A stretch of DNA of 11,903 bases from Modestobacter sp. (GCA_025966175.1 JAOPVN010000068.1:1-11903); one strand, 5' to 3'; counted from the stretch's first letter, positions 1-7,181 are shown. The notes: a model not told the origin generated them from the sequence alone. Program-made: numbers and translations.

Positions 1-578
1 AGCACCGCGAGCCCGCAGGCCGACCAGCCCAGCCGGCCGGCGACCGCGACGAGGTCTCCCGGCCGGGCGCCGGCTCGGGTGACCGGCGCGCGGCTCTGCA
101 GGTCGCCCAGGGCGGTCACCGACAGGACGACGGACTGGGAGTCCGGTGCGCAGGCCGAGGTGTCCCCGCCGACGACGGCGGCACCGAACGGCGCGCACTC
201 CGCCGCCATCCCCGCGGCGACGCCCTCCAGCCACGCCGCCGGGGTCTCCGCGGGGCAGGCCAGGCCGACCAGCAGCGCGGTCGGCACCGCGCCCATGGCG
301 GCGATGTCGGCCAGGTTGGCCGCCGCGGCTTTGTGCCCGACGTCCTCGGCCGAGGACCAGTCGCGGCGGAAGTGGCGCCCCTCGACCAGCACGTCGGTGC
401 AGGCCACGACCCGGCCGTCGGGGGCACGCAGCACCGCCGCGTCGTCCCCCGGCCCGACCTCGGCGAGGGCGGCGGCGCCGGAGCGGGCGACGATCCGGGC
501 GATGACCCCGAACTCACCGACCACCCCGACGCTGTCGGCCGGATCCGGTCGGGGCACCAGCGGGCGGGGCCGAGTCAT
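1..578 (-). CDS. thiL: Thiamine-phosphate kinase ThiL, N-terminal part (cut by window edge)
   Basis: ThiL phosphorylates thiamine monophosphate with ATP to give thiamine diphosphate, the last step of cofactor synthesis in the cytoplasm. Reading from the ATG at 578 down to base 1 gives 192 residues without a stop, of about 320 expected, so the C-terminal third lies outside the window. Family motifs seen in order are GPGDDAAVL (residues 42-50, nucleotide and Mg binding acidic pair D45-D46), TDVLVEGRHF (61-70), KAAAANLADIAAMGA (83-97) and GGDT (about 139-142). These are the AIRS/PurM-type N-domain signatures of ThiL. The ATG is preceded by a weak purine-rich stretch (GCGGAG). The gene is divergent from the Lrp-domain gene, with a 107-base spacer between start codons. 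The identification is firm; only the missing end is unknown. Confidence 0.95.
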   Translation of the reverse strand, partial: MTRPRPLVPRPDPADSVGVVGEFGVIARIVARSGAAALAEVGPGDDAAVLRAPDGRVVACTDVLVEGRHFRRDWSSAEDVGHKAAAANLADIAAMGAVPTALLVGLACPAETPAAWLEGVAAGMAAECAPFGAAVVGGDTSACAPDSQSVVLSVTALGDLQSRAPVTRAGARPGDLVAVAGRLGWSACGLAV

Positions 579-670
579 GAGCCGCTCCGCTCTGCTGGGT
601 AGCCTTGCCGATCGGTCCGCTGCTCGGTGGGCCGTTCGCACCCCCAGCCGTTGCCGAGGTGGCGACGCCC

Positions 671-678
671 GAGGAAGG
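671..678 (+). promoter_or_regulatory. Ribosome binding site for the Lrp-domain gene
   Basis: GAGGAAGG lies 7 bases before the GTG at 686. It decides the start: the next candidate upstream, at 605, has no comparable purine-rich sequence and would add 27 residues unlike the domain. Confidence 0.7.
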
Positions 679-685
679 TCAACCC

Positions 686-919
686 GTGGTCCACGCCTAC
701 ATCCTCATCCAGACCGAAGTCGGCAAGGCAGCCGCGGTCGCCGCGAGCATCAGCGAGATCGCCGGCGTGACCAAGGCCGAGGACGTCACCGGCCCCTACG
801 ACGTGATCGTGCGGGCGGAGGCGAGCACCGTCGACGAGCTCGGCCGGCTGGTCGTGGCCCGGGTGCAGTCGGTCGACGGCATCACCCGCACGCTCACCTG
901 CCCCGTCGTCAACCTCTGA
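686..919 (+). CDS. Stand-alone Lrp/AsnC ligand-binding (RAM) domain protein
   Basis: A 77-residue protein consisting only of the effector-binding, oligomerising domain of Lrp/AsnC regulators, with no helix-turn-helix. It begins MVHAYILIQTEVGK, the first beta strand of the alpha/beta sandwich, and has the family's GPYDVIVRAEA (36-46) and VDGITRTLTC (63-72) strands. Such lone domains are common in actinobacteria. They are thought to sense amino acids and perhaps to mix with full-length Lrp proteins, but no specific role is established. I chose the GTG at 686 because GAGGAAGG at 671-678 sits 7 bases upstream and because residues encoded before it do not resemble the family; a longer reading from 605 is open but unlikely. 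The neighbours are divergent thiL and, 4 bases after its stop, the probable start region of the DUF3515 gene. Confidence 0.88.
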   Translation: MVHAYILIQTEVGKAAAVAASISEIAGVTKAEDVTGPYDVIVRAEASTVDELGRLVVARVQSVDGITRTLTCPVVNL

Positions 920-986
920 GCCACTGAGTACGCAGAACTCCTCGTCCGACCCGGTCCTGCGCCGGGCGGCGCTGCTCACGACCGTC

Positions 987-1511
987 GTGCTGGTGCCGGT
1001 GGTCGTCGTCCTGCTGGTACTGGTGAACCTGCGGGGTGGCGACGACGGGTCCGCCGCCGACGGACCGGTGGCCGACGTCTCCGGGACGACGACCTCCCCG
1101 CGCGGTGACCTGCCCCCGGTGCAGGTCGACACCCCCGTGGTCACCCCGGCCGCCGACCTCGCCTGCCCGGTGCTGATGGGCCAGCTGCCGCTGGAGCTGG
1201 CCGGCGAGGCCTCCCGGCTGGTCGAGTCCGACAGCCCCTTCGCCTATGCGTGGGGCGATCCACCGGTCGTGCTGGTCTGCGGGGTCGACCCACCCGCCGG
1301 CTTCGTCGTGGGTTCCCAGGGCATCGCCATCAACGGGGTCGAGTGGTTCGTCGACACCACCGACCCGGACACCGTCGTGTGGACGACGGTGGACCGCAAC
1401 GTCCCGGTCGAGATGCGGGTCCCGGCCAGTACCGACAGCGCCCTGGTCACCGCGGCCAGCTCGATCATCGCCACCGCGCTCCCCTACACCGAGCCGATCC
1501 CGGGAGACTGA
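987..1511 (+). CDS. DUF3515 family membrane-anchored or secreted protein
   Basis: A conserved actinobacterial protein of unknown function, the counterpart by position of M. tuberculosis Rv2980. An N-terminal hydrophobic stretch rich in Val and Leu is followed by a low-complexity Gly/Asp/Thr/Pro linker (about residues 17-55). A C-terminal globular part carries two cysteines, C60 in LACPVLMG and C98 in LVCGVDPP, which could form a disulfide outside the membrane. The predicted form is a single-pass, outward-facing protein. The start is uncertain. GTG 987 is the first usual start codon in frame but cuts the hydrophobic segment short and has no Shine-Dalgarno sequence. Reading back in frame gives a sensible N-terminus, STQNSSSDPVLRRAALLTTV, preceded by CTG at 924, only 4 bases after the Lrp-gene stop. 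The gene may therefore really be 924-1511. It ends 3 bases from the convergent lipoprotein gene. Confidence 0.8.
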   Translation: MLVPVVVVLLVLVNLRGGDDGSAADGPVADVSGTTTSPRGDLPPVQVDTPVVTPAADLACPVLMGQLPLELAGEASRLVESDSPFAYAWGDPPVVLVCGVDPPAGFVVGSQGIAINGVEWFVDTTDPDTVVWTTVDRNVPVEMRVPASTDSALVTAASSIIATALPYTEPIPGD

Positions 1512-1514
1512 GCC

Positions 1515-2195
1515 TCAGCTCTCCGGGAGCCGGTCCAGCTGTCGGGTGGTGACCCCCGTGAGCTCCGCGCGGGCAGCGGCCGTGCTGCCGGCCACCGCGG
1601 CGACCGAGACAGTGAAGACCCCCGACGCGCACCAGGCGAACGCGGCCGGACCGGCCAGCCCGTGCTGGGGCGGCGAGTCGTCGCGGACCATCAGCACGCA
1701 GTTCGCGGGCAGGTCACCCGGTGCCCGGTGCAGCACGCCGCCGTAGTACTCCGCGTCGTTGCGCGCCAGGTCCTCGGCGTAGGCCGCGGCCCCGTCGGCG
1801 TCGCGGAACTGATCGATGAAGACGCTGGTCAGCGCGTTCCCCGAGCGCCAGAAGCGCTCCCAGCCGCGCAGGTAGCCGTAGTCCTCCAGCACCTGGCGCT
1901 GGTGGGCGGCGTCGTCCCCGTACCGGGCGACGTCGTCGATGGTCTTCTCCCCCGCCGGCGGGTCCAGCTCGGCGTCGGGGACGAGCGGCAGCCCGGAGGG
2001 GACCTCCGCCACCAGCAGCGACTCCAGCTCGGCCGGGGTCGAGGGGACGGCCGCGGTCGGGGACGGGGACGGGGACGCCGCCGCACGGGGCGCGGCCGGA
2101 CCGTCCGGAGCCTCCTCGGCGCTGCAGCCGCTGCCGAGGGGGGCGAGCAGCACCACCATCGCGGCAGCCGCGCGGGGCAGCAGCCGGGAGGTCAC
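1515..2195 (-). CDS. Putative lipoprotein of unknown function
   Basis: A 226-residue protein with an N-terminal signal of the lipoprotein kind: basic start, hydrophobic core (about 9-20) and LGSGC with C24 as the probable lipidation site. The lipobox is imperfect, having Gly at -3 where Leu is usual. A Ser/Pro/Ala-rich spacer (residues 31-53, including SPSPSPT) follows, as is typical between the lipid anchor and a surface domain. The rest is a globular domain with FIDQFRDADGAAAYAEDL (127-144) and two further cysteines, C166 and C189, possibly disulfide-bonded. I recognise no named family. The GTG start at 2195 overlaps the TGA of the upstream cystathionine gamma-lyase gene in a GTGA, indicating translational coupling. 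The frame stays open far upstream to 2600, but that part is antiparallel shadow of the lyase gene. A cell-surface role in the same condition as the lyase is possible but unproven. Confidence 0.82.
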   Translation of the reverse strand: MTSRLLPRAAAAMVVLLAPLGSGCSAEEAPDGPAAPRAAASPSPSPTAAVPSTPAELESLLVAEVPSGLPLVPDAELDPPAGEKTIDDVARYGDDAAHQRQVLEDYGYLRGWERFWRSGNALTSVFIDQFRDADGAAAYAEDLARNDAEYYGGVLHRAPGDLPANCVLMVRDDSPPQHGLAGPAAFAWCASGVFTVSVAAVAGSTAAARAELTGVTTRQLDRLPES

Positions 2196-3352
2196 CCGAG
2201 CGTTCCGAGGGCCCTGGTGAGGTCCGCGACCAGGTCCGCGGTGTCCTCGATGCCACAGGAGAACCGCACGAACCCGGCAGGGACGGCGTCCCCGCCCCAC
2301 TGGGCCCGCCGGTCGACGGTGGTGTGGATGCCGCCGAAGCTGGTCGCGGCCGCGACGAACCGGCTGCTGCGGACGAGCTGCTGCACGGCGGCCTCGTCGG
2401 CGAGCTCGGCGGACACGATGCCGTTGGGCCGCAGCATCTGCTTCCTTGCCAGGGCGTGGGAGGGGTCCGTGGACCGCCACGGCCACCGGACGCCGGTGAC
2501 CGCGGGGTGGCCGGCGAGCAGCTCGGTGACCGCAGCGGCGTTGGCCGCCTGCCGGGCCAGCCGGAGGTCCAGGGTGCCCATCGACCGGTGGCCCAGCCAC
2601 GCCTCGAACGTGCCGGGGGTGTTGCCCGTCGTCTTCCGCCAGGCCGCGATCCGGGTGTGCAGCTCCCGGCCGCGCTCGGTGCGGGCGGTGCTCACGTGCC
2701 CGAGCAGGACGTCGCTGTGCCCGGTCAGCGCCTTGGTGTCCGACCCGATGGTGAGGTCGGCGCCCAGGGCGAGCGGGCGCTGCCCGATCGGTGAGGCGGT
2801 GGTGTTGTCCACGGCCAGGACGGCACCGGCGGCCCGGGTCGCCCGGGCGACGGCGACGATGTCGCAGAGCTCCAGCCGCGGGTTGCTCGGCGTCTCCAGC
2901 AGCACCAGCCGGGCCCCGGCCAGGTCGCCGCGGGCGGCGACGTCCTCGATCTCCAGGGTCGGCACGAGGTCCACCTGCAGGCCGAAGCGCTCCAGCTCGT
3001 CGCGGCCGAGCACCCGGGTCGCGTAGTAGCCGTCCGAGGGCAGCACCACCCGGTCGCCGGGGCGGACCAGGGCCAGGACGGCGGAGCTGATGGCCGCCAT
3101 GCCGGTGGCGAAGGACAGGCAGTCGCCGCCGTCGAGCTCTCCCACCGCGCGCTCGAAGACCCGCAGCGTCGGGTTGTCCGGCCGGGCGTACCCGTCGGCG
3201 CCCTGAAAGCCCGGGGCCTGGTCACCCAGGTGGTAGGGCGCGGCGAAGACCGGTGAGGGCCGCAGCGGCGTCCCCGGCACCGCCGGCTCGTCGCCGGCGT
3301 GCACCAGCCGGGTGCCGTCCCCGAGCTGCTCGGAGGGGTCAGCGGAGCTCAC
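2192..3352 (-). CDS. Cystathionine gamma-lyase-like PLP enzyme (Cys/Met metabolism family)
   Basis: A 386-residue, full-length fold-type I PLP enzyme. Members cleave cystathionine to cysteine, 2-oxobutyrate and ammonia, the last step of reverse transsulfuration. Motifs include YARPDNPT (55-62, phosphate and substrate contacts from the partner subunit), ETPSNP (153-158), the cofactor-pairing aspartate D182 in VDNTTASP, the Schiff-base lysine K207 in SDTKALTGHSD, and SFGG (338-341). The C-terminus RFSCGIEDTADLVADL is typical. It closely matches my recollection of actinobacterial proteins annotated as cystathionine gamma-lyase, although beta-lyase, gamma-synthase or sulfhydrylase activity cannot be excluded from motifs alone. 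The GTG start at 3352 has GAGAGGA at 3359-3365, six bases upstream. It lies 34 bases after gpsA and overlaps the lipoprotein start by four bases, so all three are probably cotranscribed. Confidence 0.92.
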   Translation of the reverse strand: MSSADPSEQLGDGTRLVHAGDEPAVPGTPLRPSPVFAAPYHLGDQAPGFQGADGYARPDNPTLRVFERAVGELDGGDCLSFATGMAAISSAVLALVRPGDRVVLPSDGYYATRVLGRDELERFGLQVDLVPTLEIEDVAARGDLAGARLVLLETPSNPRLELCDIVAVARATRAAGAVLAVDNTTASPIGQRPLALGADLTIGSDTKALTGHSDVLLGHVSTARTERGRELHTRIAAWRKTTGNTPGTFEAWLGHRSMGTLDLRLARQAANAAAVTELLAGHPAVTGVRWPWRSTDPSHALARKQMLRPNGIVSAELADEAAVQQLVRSSRFVAAATSFGGIHTTVDRRAQWGGDAVPAGFVRFSCGIEDTADLVADLTRALGTLG

Positions 3353-3386
3353 GGGCGGTCCTCTCGACGGGAGGCGTCCGGGCAGG

Positions 3387-4382
3387 TCACTCGGGCTTGG
3401 CCTCGCGGGACATCATCTCGCGCACCATCTGCTCGGCCGACTCGCCCTCGTAGCAGACCCGGACGACGGCCTCGGTGATCGGCATGTCCACGCCGTGCGC
3501 CCGGGCCAGGTCCAGCACCGAGCGGCAGGTCTTCACGCCCTCGGCGGTCTGCTTCGTGATCTGTTGGACCTCGGCGACCGACATGCCCTGGCCGAGGTGC
3601 TCGCCGAAGGTGCGGTTGCGCGACAGTGGCGAGGAGCAGGTGGCCACCAGGTCCCCGAGCCCGGCCAGCCCGGCGAAGGTGGTGACGTCGGCGCCCAGCG
3701 CCATGCCCAGCCGGGCGGTCTCGGCCAGCCCGCGGGTGATCAGCGAGGCCCGGGTGTTGTCGCCGAACCCCAGCCCGGCAGCGACCCCGCAGGCCAGCGC
3801 GATCACGTTCTTGACGGCGCCTCCGAGTTCGCAGCCGACCAGGTCGGCGTTGGTGTACGGCCGGAAGTAGCGGGTGTGGCAGGCAGCCTGCAGCGCCTCG
3901 GCGCGGTCGGTGTCCGCGCAGGCGATCACGGTCGCCGAGGGCTGCTCCTCGGCGATCTCGCGGGCCAGGTTGGGCCCGGACAGCGCGGCGACCCGGTCCG
4001 CACCGGCGCCGGTGACCTCGCAGATCACCTCGCTCATCCTTTTCGTCGTCCCCAGCTCGACGCCCTTCATCAGCGAGAGCAGCGACGCGTCGTCGGGCAG
4101 CAGCGGCGCCCAGCCGGTGAGGTTCTCCCGCAGCGTCTGGCTCGGGACGGCGAGCACGACGACGTCCGCGCCGTCCAGCGCCTCCGCCGGGTCGCCGGTG
4201 GCCCGGACCGCGTCGGGCAGCCGCACCCCGGGCAGGTAGTCCACGTTCTCCCGGGTCGTCCGGATCGCGCTGACCAGCTCCGGGCGGCGGGCGTGCAGGG
4301 TGACGCTGCAGCCGGCGTCGGCCAGCACCTTGGCGAAGGTCGTGCCCCAGGAACCCGCCCCCAGCACCGCGGCCCGCGTCAC
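3387..4382 (-). CDS. gpsA: NAD(P)H-dependent glycerol-3-phosphate dehydrogenase GpsA
   Basis: Reduces dihydroxyacetone phosphate to sn-glycerol-3-phosphate, the backbone for phospholipids, in the cytoplasm. The 331-residue length is normal. The N-terminal Rossmann motif GAGSWGT (8-14) is followed by VLAVPSQ (76-82), LSLMKG (102-107) with the conserved lysine K106, and SGPN (135-138). The C-terminal domain has GAVKNV with catalytic K191, GDNTRASLITRGL (207-219) and GLGDL (241-245). The GTG start at 4382 overlaps the plsC stop in a GTGA, so translation is probably coupled to plsC, and the two products act in the same pathway. The gene sits where M. tuberculosis has gpdA2 (Rv2982c), but the usual downstream neighbour ddl is absent. 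Confidence 0.97.
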   Translation of the reverse strand: MTRAAVLGAGSWGTTFAKVLADAGCSVTLHARRPELVSAIRTTRENVDYLPGVRLPDAVRATGDPAEALDGADVVVLAVPSQTLRENLTGWAPLLPDDASLLSLMKGVELGTTKRMSEVICEVTGAGADRVAALSGPNLAREIAEEQPSATVIACADTDRAEALQAACHTRYFRPYTNADLVGCELGGAVKNVIALACGVAAGLGFGDNTRASLITRGLAETARLGMALGADVTTFAGLAGLGDLVATCSSPLSRNRTFGEHLGQGMSVAEVQQITKQTAEGVKTCRSVLDLARAHGVDMPITEAVVRVCYEGESAEQMVREMMSREAKPE

Positions 4383-5206
4383 GCGGCGTTCCCGGGGAGG
4401 TCGCCGGGCAGCGCGCGGCGGGTGGGTCGGGGGTGGAACGCAGCGGGCGGACGCTCCCCGCGCAACTCACCGAGCTGCTCGCGGACCTGGGCCATCAGCA
4501 GGTCGGTCACCTCGCGCAGCAGCTCGGCGGACAACGGGTGCCCCGCGCGGACCTGGGCACGCTGCACGGACAGGTCGGCCGGCTCCCCGACCAGGTAGTC
4601 CGCGGGCGTCCGCAGCCGCAGGTGCAGCCGCTTGGTGTGGTAGTCGTGCACCCGCTGCGGCCCCCACTGGGCGACCGGCAGGACGACCGCCTCGGTGGTC
4701 AGCGCCAGCCGGGCGACGCCGGAGCGGGACTGCATCGGCCACCAGTCCGGGTCGCGGGTCACCGAGCCCTCCGGGTAGATGACGACGACGCCGCCGTCGT
4801 CCAGCGTCGCCTTCGCCGCGTGCACCGAGGAGCTGGCCGCGCTGGTGCCCCGGGAGACCGGGATCTGGCCGGCCGCGCGCAGGATCGTGCCGGCCAGCCC
4901 CTTGAACACCGACTCCTTGGCCAGGAAGTGCGGCACCCGCCCGCTGTCCCAGACCAGCCGGCCGCAGGCCAGCGGGTCGAGCACCGAGACGTGGTTGGCG
5001 ACCAGCAGGACGCCGCCGGCAGCCGGGATGCGGTCGGCGTGCCGGTACCGGAGCCGGAAGAGCAGCGAGGCCACGGCGTACACGACCACGACGCAGAGCC
5101 GGAGCGCCCACGGCACCGGACGGCGGGTCACCCGGCGCGGCGGACGCGGTCCGGGCAGCAGCTCCGCGGCCTCGGCAGGCGCGGGGGGCGGCAGCTCCTG
5201 CGTCAC
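4379..5206 (-). CDS. plsC: PlsC-type 1-acyl-sn-glycerol-3-phosphate acyltransferase
   Basis: Transfers an acyl group to a glycerol-phosphate acceptor, most likely lysophosphatidic acid to give phosphatidic acid, at the inner face of the membrane. The 275-residue protein has a Pro/Arg-rich N-terminus, one hydrophobic segment (about 34-51), the catalytic NHVSVLDP motif (71-78, with H72 and D77), FLAKESVFKG (94-103), GQIPVSRG (113-120) and YPEGS (144-148), in the order of the PlsC/LPLAT family. The C-terminal tail from about 250 is Pro/Arg-rich. I chose the GTG at 5206 because GGAAGAGG lies 6 bases upstream; the frame is open to 5293 but the extra 29 residues are basic and unlike the family. Coupling to gpsA through a four-base overlap supports a phospholipid role. 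The exact acyl acceptor is inferred. Confidence 0.93.
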   Translation of the reverse strand: MTQELPPPAPAEAAELLPGPRPPRRVTRRPVPWALRLCVVVVYAVASLLFRLRYRHADRIPAAGGVLLVANHVSVLDPLACGRLVWDSGRVPHFLAKESVFKGLAGTILRAAGQIPVSRGTSAASSSVHAAKATLDDGGVVVIYPEGSVTRDPDWWPMQSRSGVARLALTTEAVVLPVAQWGPQRVHDYHTKRLHLRLRTPADYLVGEPADLSVQRAQVRAGHPLSAELLREVTDLLMAQVREQLGELRGERPPAAFHPRPTRRALPGDLPGNAA

Positions 5207-5212
5207 CTGACA

Positions 5213-5220
5213 CCTCTTCC
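5213..5220 (-). promoter_or_regulatory. Ribosome binding site for plsC
   Basis: On the minus strand GGAAGAGG stands 6 bases before the GTG at 5206. This is one of the best Shine-Dalgarno matches in the window and fixes the plsC start against the longer reading from 5293. Confidence 0.75.
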
Positions 5221-5317
5221 GTCTCGCGGGCCGGCCGGCCGTGGGAGGACGACTGCGCCGGTGACCCGGCTCATGATCGTGCCCCCCACCCACCTTCGGC
5301 CAGCAAGGGGCCCCGGT

Positions 5318-6847
5318 TCAGCCCAGCGCGGCGGCCCGGTGGGTGAACCGGCCGGCGACGAGGGTGCCGAGCACCTCCGTGGTCCGCAGCCCAGCGACGC
5401 CCTCGCGGGCCAGCACCGAGGCCGGCGGCTCGGGCACCACCATCAGGTCCGCGGCGTCCCCGACCCGCACCGCGCGGCGACCGCCGCTGGCGGCGGCCAG
5501 CGCGACGTCGAGGTCCAGGTGCTGCTCGGGGTGCCACGGGGCGCGGCCGTCCAGCGACCGGTGGACGGCGCTGGCGATGCCGTCCCACGGGTCGAGCGGC
5601 GCCACCGGGGCATCGGAACCCAGGACGACCTCCGCGCCGGCGTCCACCAGGGCCCGGTAGGCGAAGGCGCGGCCCGTGGCACCGGCCCAGTGCTGGTCGG
5701 CGGCGTCCCGGTCGTCGAGCGCGTGCCGGGGCTGGACGCTGGCCACCACCCCGAGCTCGGCGAAGCGCGGCAGGTCCTCGGGGCGCACCTGCTGGGCGTG
5801 CTCGATCCGCCCGGTGACACCGGCGGCGGCGAAGCCGTCCAGCGCGACCGCGGTCGCCCGGTCGCCGATCGCGTGGACGGCGAGGTCCAGTCCTGCGGAG
5901 CTCGCCCGGCGCAGCAGCCGCTCCAGCTCCGGCAGCGGCGTGCGCAGCAGCCCGTGCGCCTCCGGGCCGGTGACCCCGGGATAGGCGTGCGTGCAGTAGG
6001 CGGTGCGGGTGCCCAGGGAGCCGTCGACGAAGAGCTTCAGCGGACCCATCCGCACCCGCTCGGCCGCGACCGGGTCGGCCACGCCCGGCAGCGGGTCGCC
6101 GCTGCGCAGCCCGGCGGCGATCGTCTCCTCCAGCCGGTCGACCCACACGGAGGCGTGCACCCGCAGCGGTGGGCCACCGGGCAGCAGCGCGGCGCGACGG
6201 GCCCAGCTGGTCACCGGGTCGGCGTACTCGAAGTCGACGACGGCGGTCACCCCGCGGGCGGCGGCCGCGGCGGTCGCCTCGAGCACCCACCCGTCCAGGA
6301 CCGCGACCTCGACCGCGGCGGCCCGGGCCAGCAGGTCCATCACCTCCTGCTCGCGGACGACGCCGGTGGGGCTGCTGAGCCCGTACCGGTGCACCGCGGC
6401 GGTGCTGCACCAGGCGGTGTGCAGGTCGCCGCTGGCCACCACGACCGGCACGCCGGGCAGGACGTCGTCCAGCAGCACCGCCTCGGGGGGCTGGGGCCAC
6501 AGCGCGTCCCGGAAGCCGTGGCCCACCACGACCGCGCCCGGGTCCGGCGGAGCCGCGCGGACGGCGGCGCCGATCATCGCCGCCGCCTCGGTGGCCGACC
6601 GGGCCGCGGAGACGTCGATCCGGCGACGGGCGGCCGCCCACTGGTCCAGGTGCACGTGCGCGTCGGTCAGTCCGGGCAGCAGCGCGGCGCCGTCGAGGTC
6701 CACCACCTCCAGGTCGCCGGGCAGCACGGGCAGCCCGGGGGCGCCGGCGGAGAGGTCGTCGGCGATCGCCAGCACCCGGCCGCCGCCGACCAGGACGTCC
6801 CGGACGGCTGCGCCCAGCCGGGCGCGGCGCAGCAGCAACGCGCTCAC
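5318..6847 (-). CDS. YtcJ-like metal-dependent amidohydrolase (amidohydrolase family 3)
   Basis: A 509-residue hydrolase of the amidohydrolase superfamily, probably acting on an N-acyl or other amide bond; the substrate is unknown. The N-terminal beta-sandwich strand pattern (1-58) leads into the metal-binding DAHVHLD (62-68, H64 and H66). KLFVDGSLGTRTA (271-283) follows, with K271 a possible carboxylated or metal-bridging lysine. Further metal-ligand motifs are AVHAIGDR (323-330, H325), IEHAQ (348-352, H350) and GSDAP (410-414, D412). The C-terminal sandwich strands re-enter at ADLMVVPEPP (466-475), and FTHRA closes the protein. All expected catalytic residues are present. There is no signal peptide, so it is cytoplasmic. 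The GTG start at 6847 forms a GTGA overlap with the stop of the small gene upstream. plsC follows 111 bases downstream, so cotranscription with the lipid genes is possible but not shown. Confidence 0.9.
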   Translation of the reverse strand: MSALLLRRARLGAAVRDVLVGGGRVLAIADDLSAGAPGLPVLPGDLEVVDLDGAALLPGLTDAHVHLDQWAAARRRIDVSAARSATEAAAMIGAAVRAAPPDPGAVVVGHGFRDALWPQPPEAVLLDDVLPGVPVVVASGDLHTAWCSTAAVHRYGLSSPTGVVREQEVMDLLARAAAVEVAVLDGWVLEATAAAAARGVTAVVDFEYADPVTSWARRAALLPGGPPLRVHASVWVDRLEETIAAGLRSGDPLPGVADPVAAERVRMGPLKLFVDGSLGTRTAYCTHAYPGVTGPEAHGLLRTPLPELERLLRRASSAGLDLAVHAIGDRATAVALDGFAAAGVTGRIEHAQQVRPEDLPRFAELGVVASVQPRHALDDRDAADQHWAGATGRAFAYRALVDAGAEVVLGSDAPVAPLDPWDGIASAVHRSLDGRAPWHPEQHLDLDVALAAASGGRRAVRVGDAADLMVVPEPPASVLAREGVAGLRTTEVLGTLVAGRFTHRAAALG

Positions 6848-7011
6848 CCGGAGACCTGCGCGGCGCACCGGGCCCGGCAGACGTCGAGCGGTCGGGCCGA
6901 GATGCCGCCGACCCGGGCCCGGCTCAGCGTGCCGTCGGCCGCCCACTCGTGGTCCACGGTCTCCCCCGGGGAACCGAACCCCGCCTCGGCGGCGACAACG
7001 GTCGTGCGCAT
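6844..7011 (-). CDS. Small 55-residue protein of unknown function, coupled to the amidohydrolase
   Basis: An ATG at 7011 preceded by GAGGAG (7021-7026, 9 bases away) opens a 55-codon frame whose TGA overlaps the amidohydrolase GTG in a GTGA. The product starts MRTTVVAAEAGFGSPGETV, has an acidic and polar middle, and ends with a paired cysteine motif DVCRARCAAQVSG (C46 and C50 of a CxxxC). There is no signal peptide or membrane segment. I recognise no family. The frame extends further up to 7077, but the good ribosome site favours 7011. The four-base coupling and Shine-Dalgarno sequence argue that it is real. It could instead act mainly as a leader that sets amidohydrolase translation. Function unknown. 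Confidence 0.6.
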   Translation of the reverse strand: MRTTVVAAEAGFGSPGETVDHEWAADGTLSRARVGGISARPLDVCRARCAAQVSG

Positions 7012-7020
7012 CGACGGGTG

Positions 7021-7026
7021 CTCCTC
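7021..7026 (-). promoter_or_regulatory. Ribosome binding site for the 55-residue gene
   Basis: GAGGAG on the minus strand, 9 bases before the ATG at 7011. It supports that start over the upstream in-frame start at 7077 and supports the reality of the small gene. Confidence 0.55.
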
Positions 7027-7181
7027 GGGAGACGGCCAGGGGCACCAGCATGACCGGGGCCCTGGGCGTGCCGGCACCGGGTCCGACGGCGTCGGGCACC
7101 CCCACTCGTCGACGGCGACGCCGCCTCCGATCTAGCCCCTCGAAGCAGCTCCGGAGCAGGCGGCTGGCACCAGCCCGCACG

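Noticed and set aside
579..685. Promoters for divergent thiL and the Lrp gene
   Set aside because: The spacer must hold promoters, but no hexamer pair with acceptable sequence and spacing stood out on either strand, so none is annotated.
2056..2078. Short GGGGAC tandem repeat
   Set aside because: It is the coding sequence of the Ser-Pro linker (SPSPSP) of the lipoprotein, normal low complexity for such spacers.
1662..3026. A 454-codon plus-strand frame
   Set aside because: Opposite the lipoprotein and lyase genes; Arg/Gly/Ser-rich with no domain. The codon bias belongs to the minus strand.
5207..5317. GGCCGGCCGGCC and GGGGCCCC self-complementary stretches between the amidohydrolase and plsC, considered as terminator or operator
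   Set aside because: Short GC palindromes are expected at this base composition. I found no stable stem with flanking features, and the -10/-35-like hexamers here are too weak to call.
4433..7135. A 900-codon open frame on the plus strand
   Set aside because: It lies opposite plsC and the amidohydrolase, whose conserved catalytic motifs are on the minus strand. Its product is low-complexity and rich in Gly, Arg, Gln and His, as expected from an antisense frame in very GC-rich DNA.
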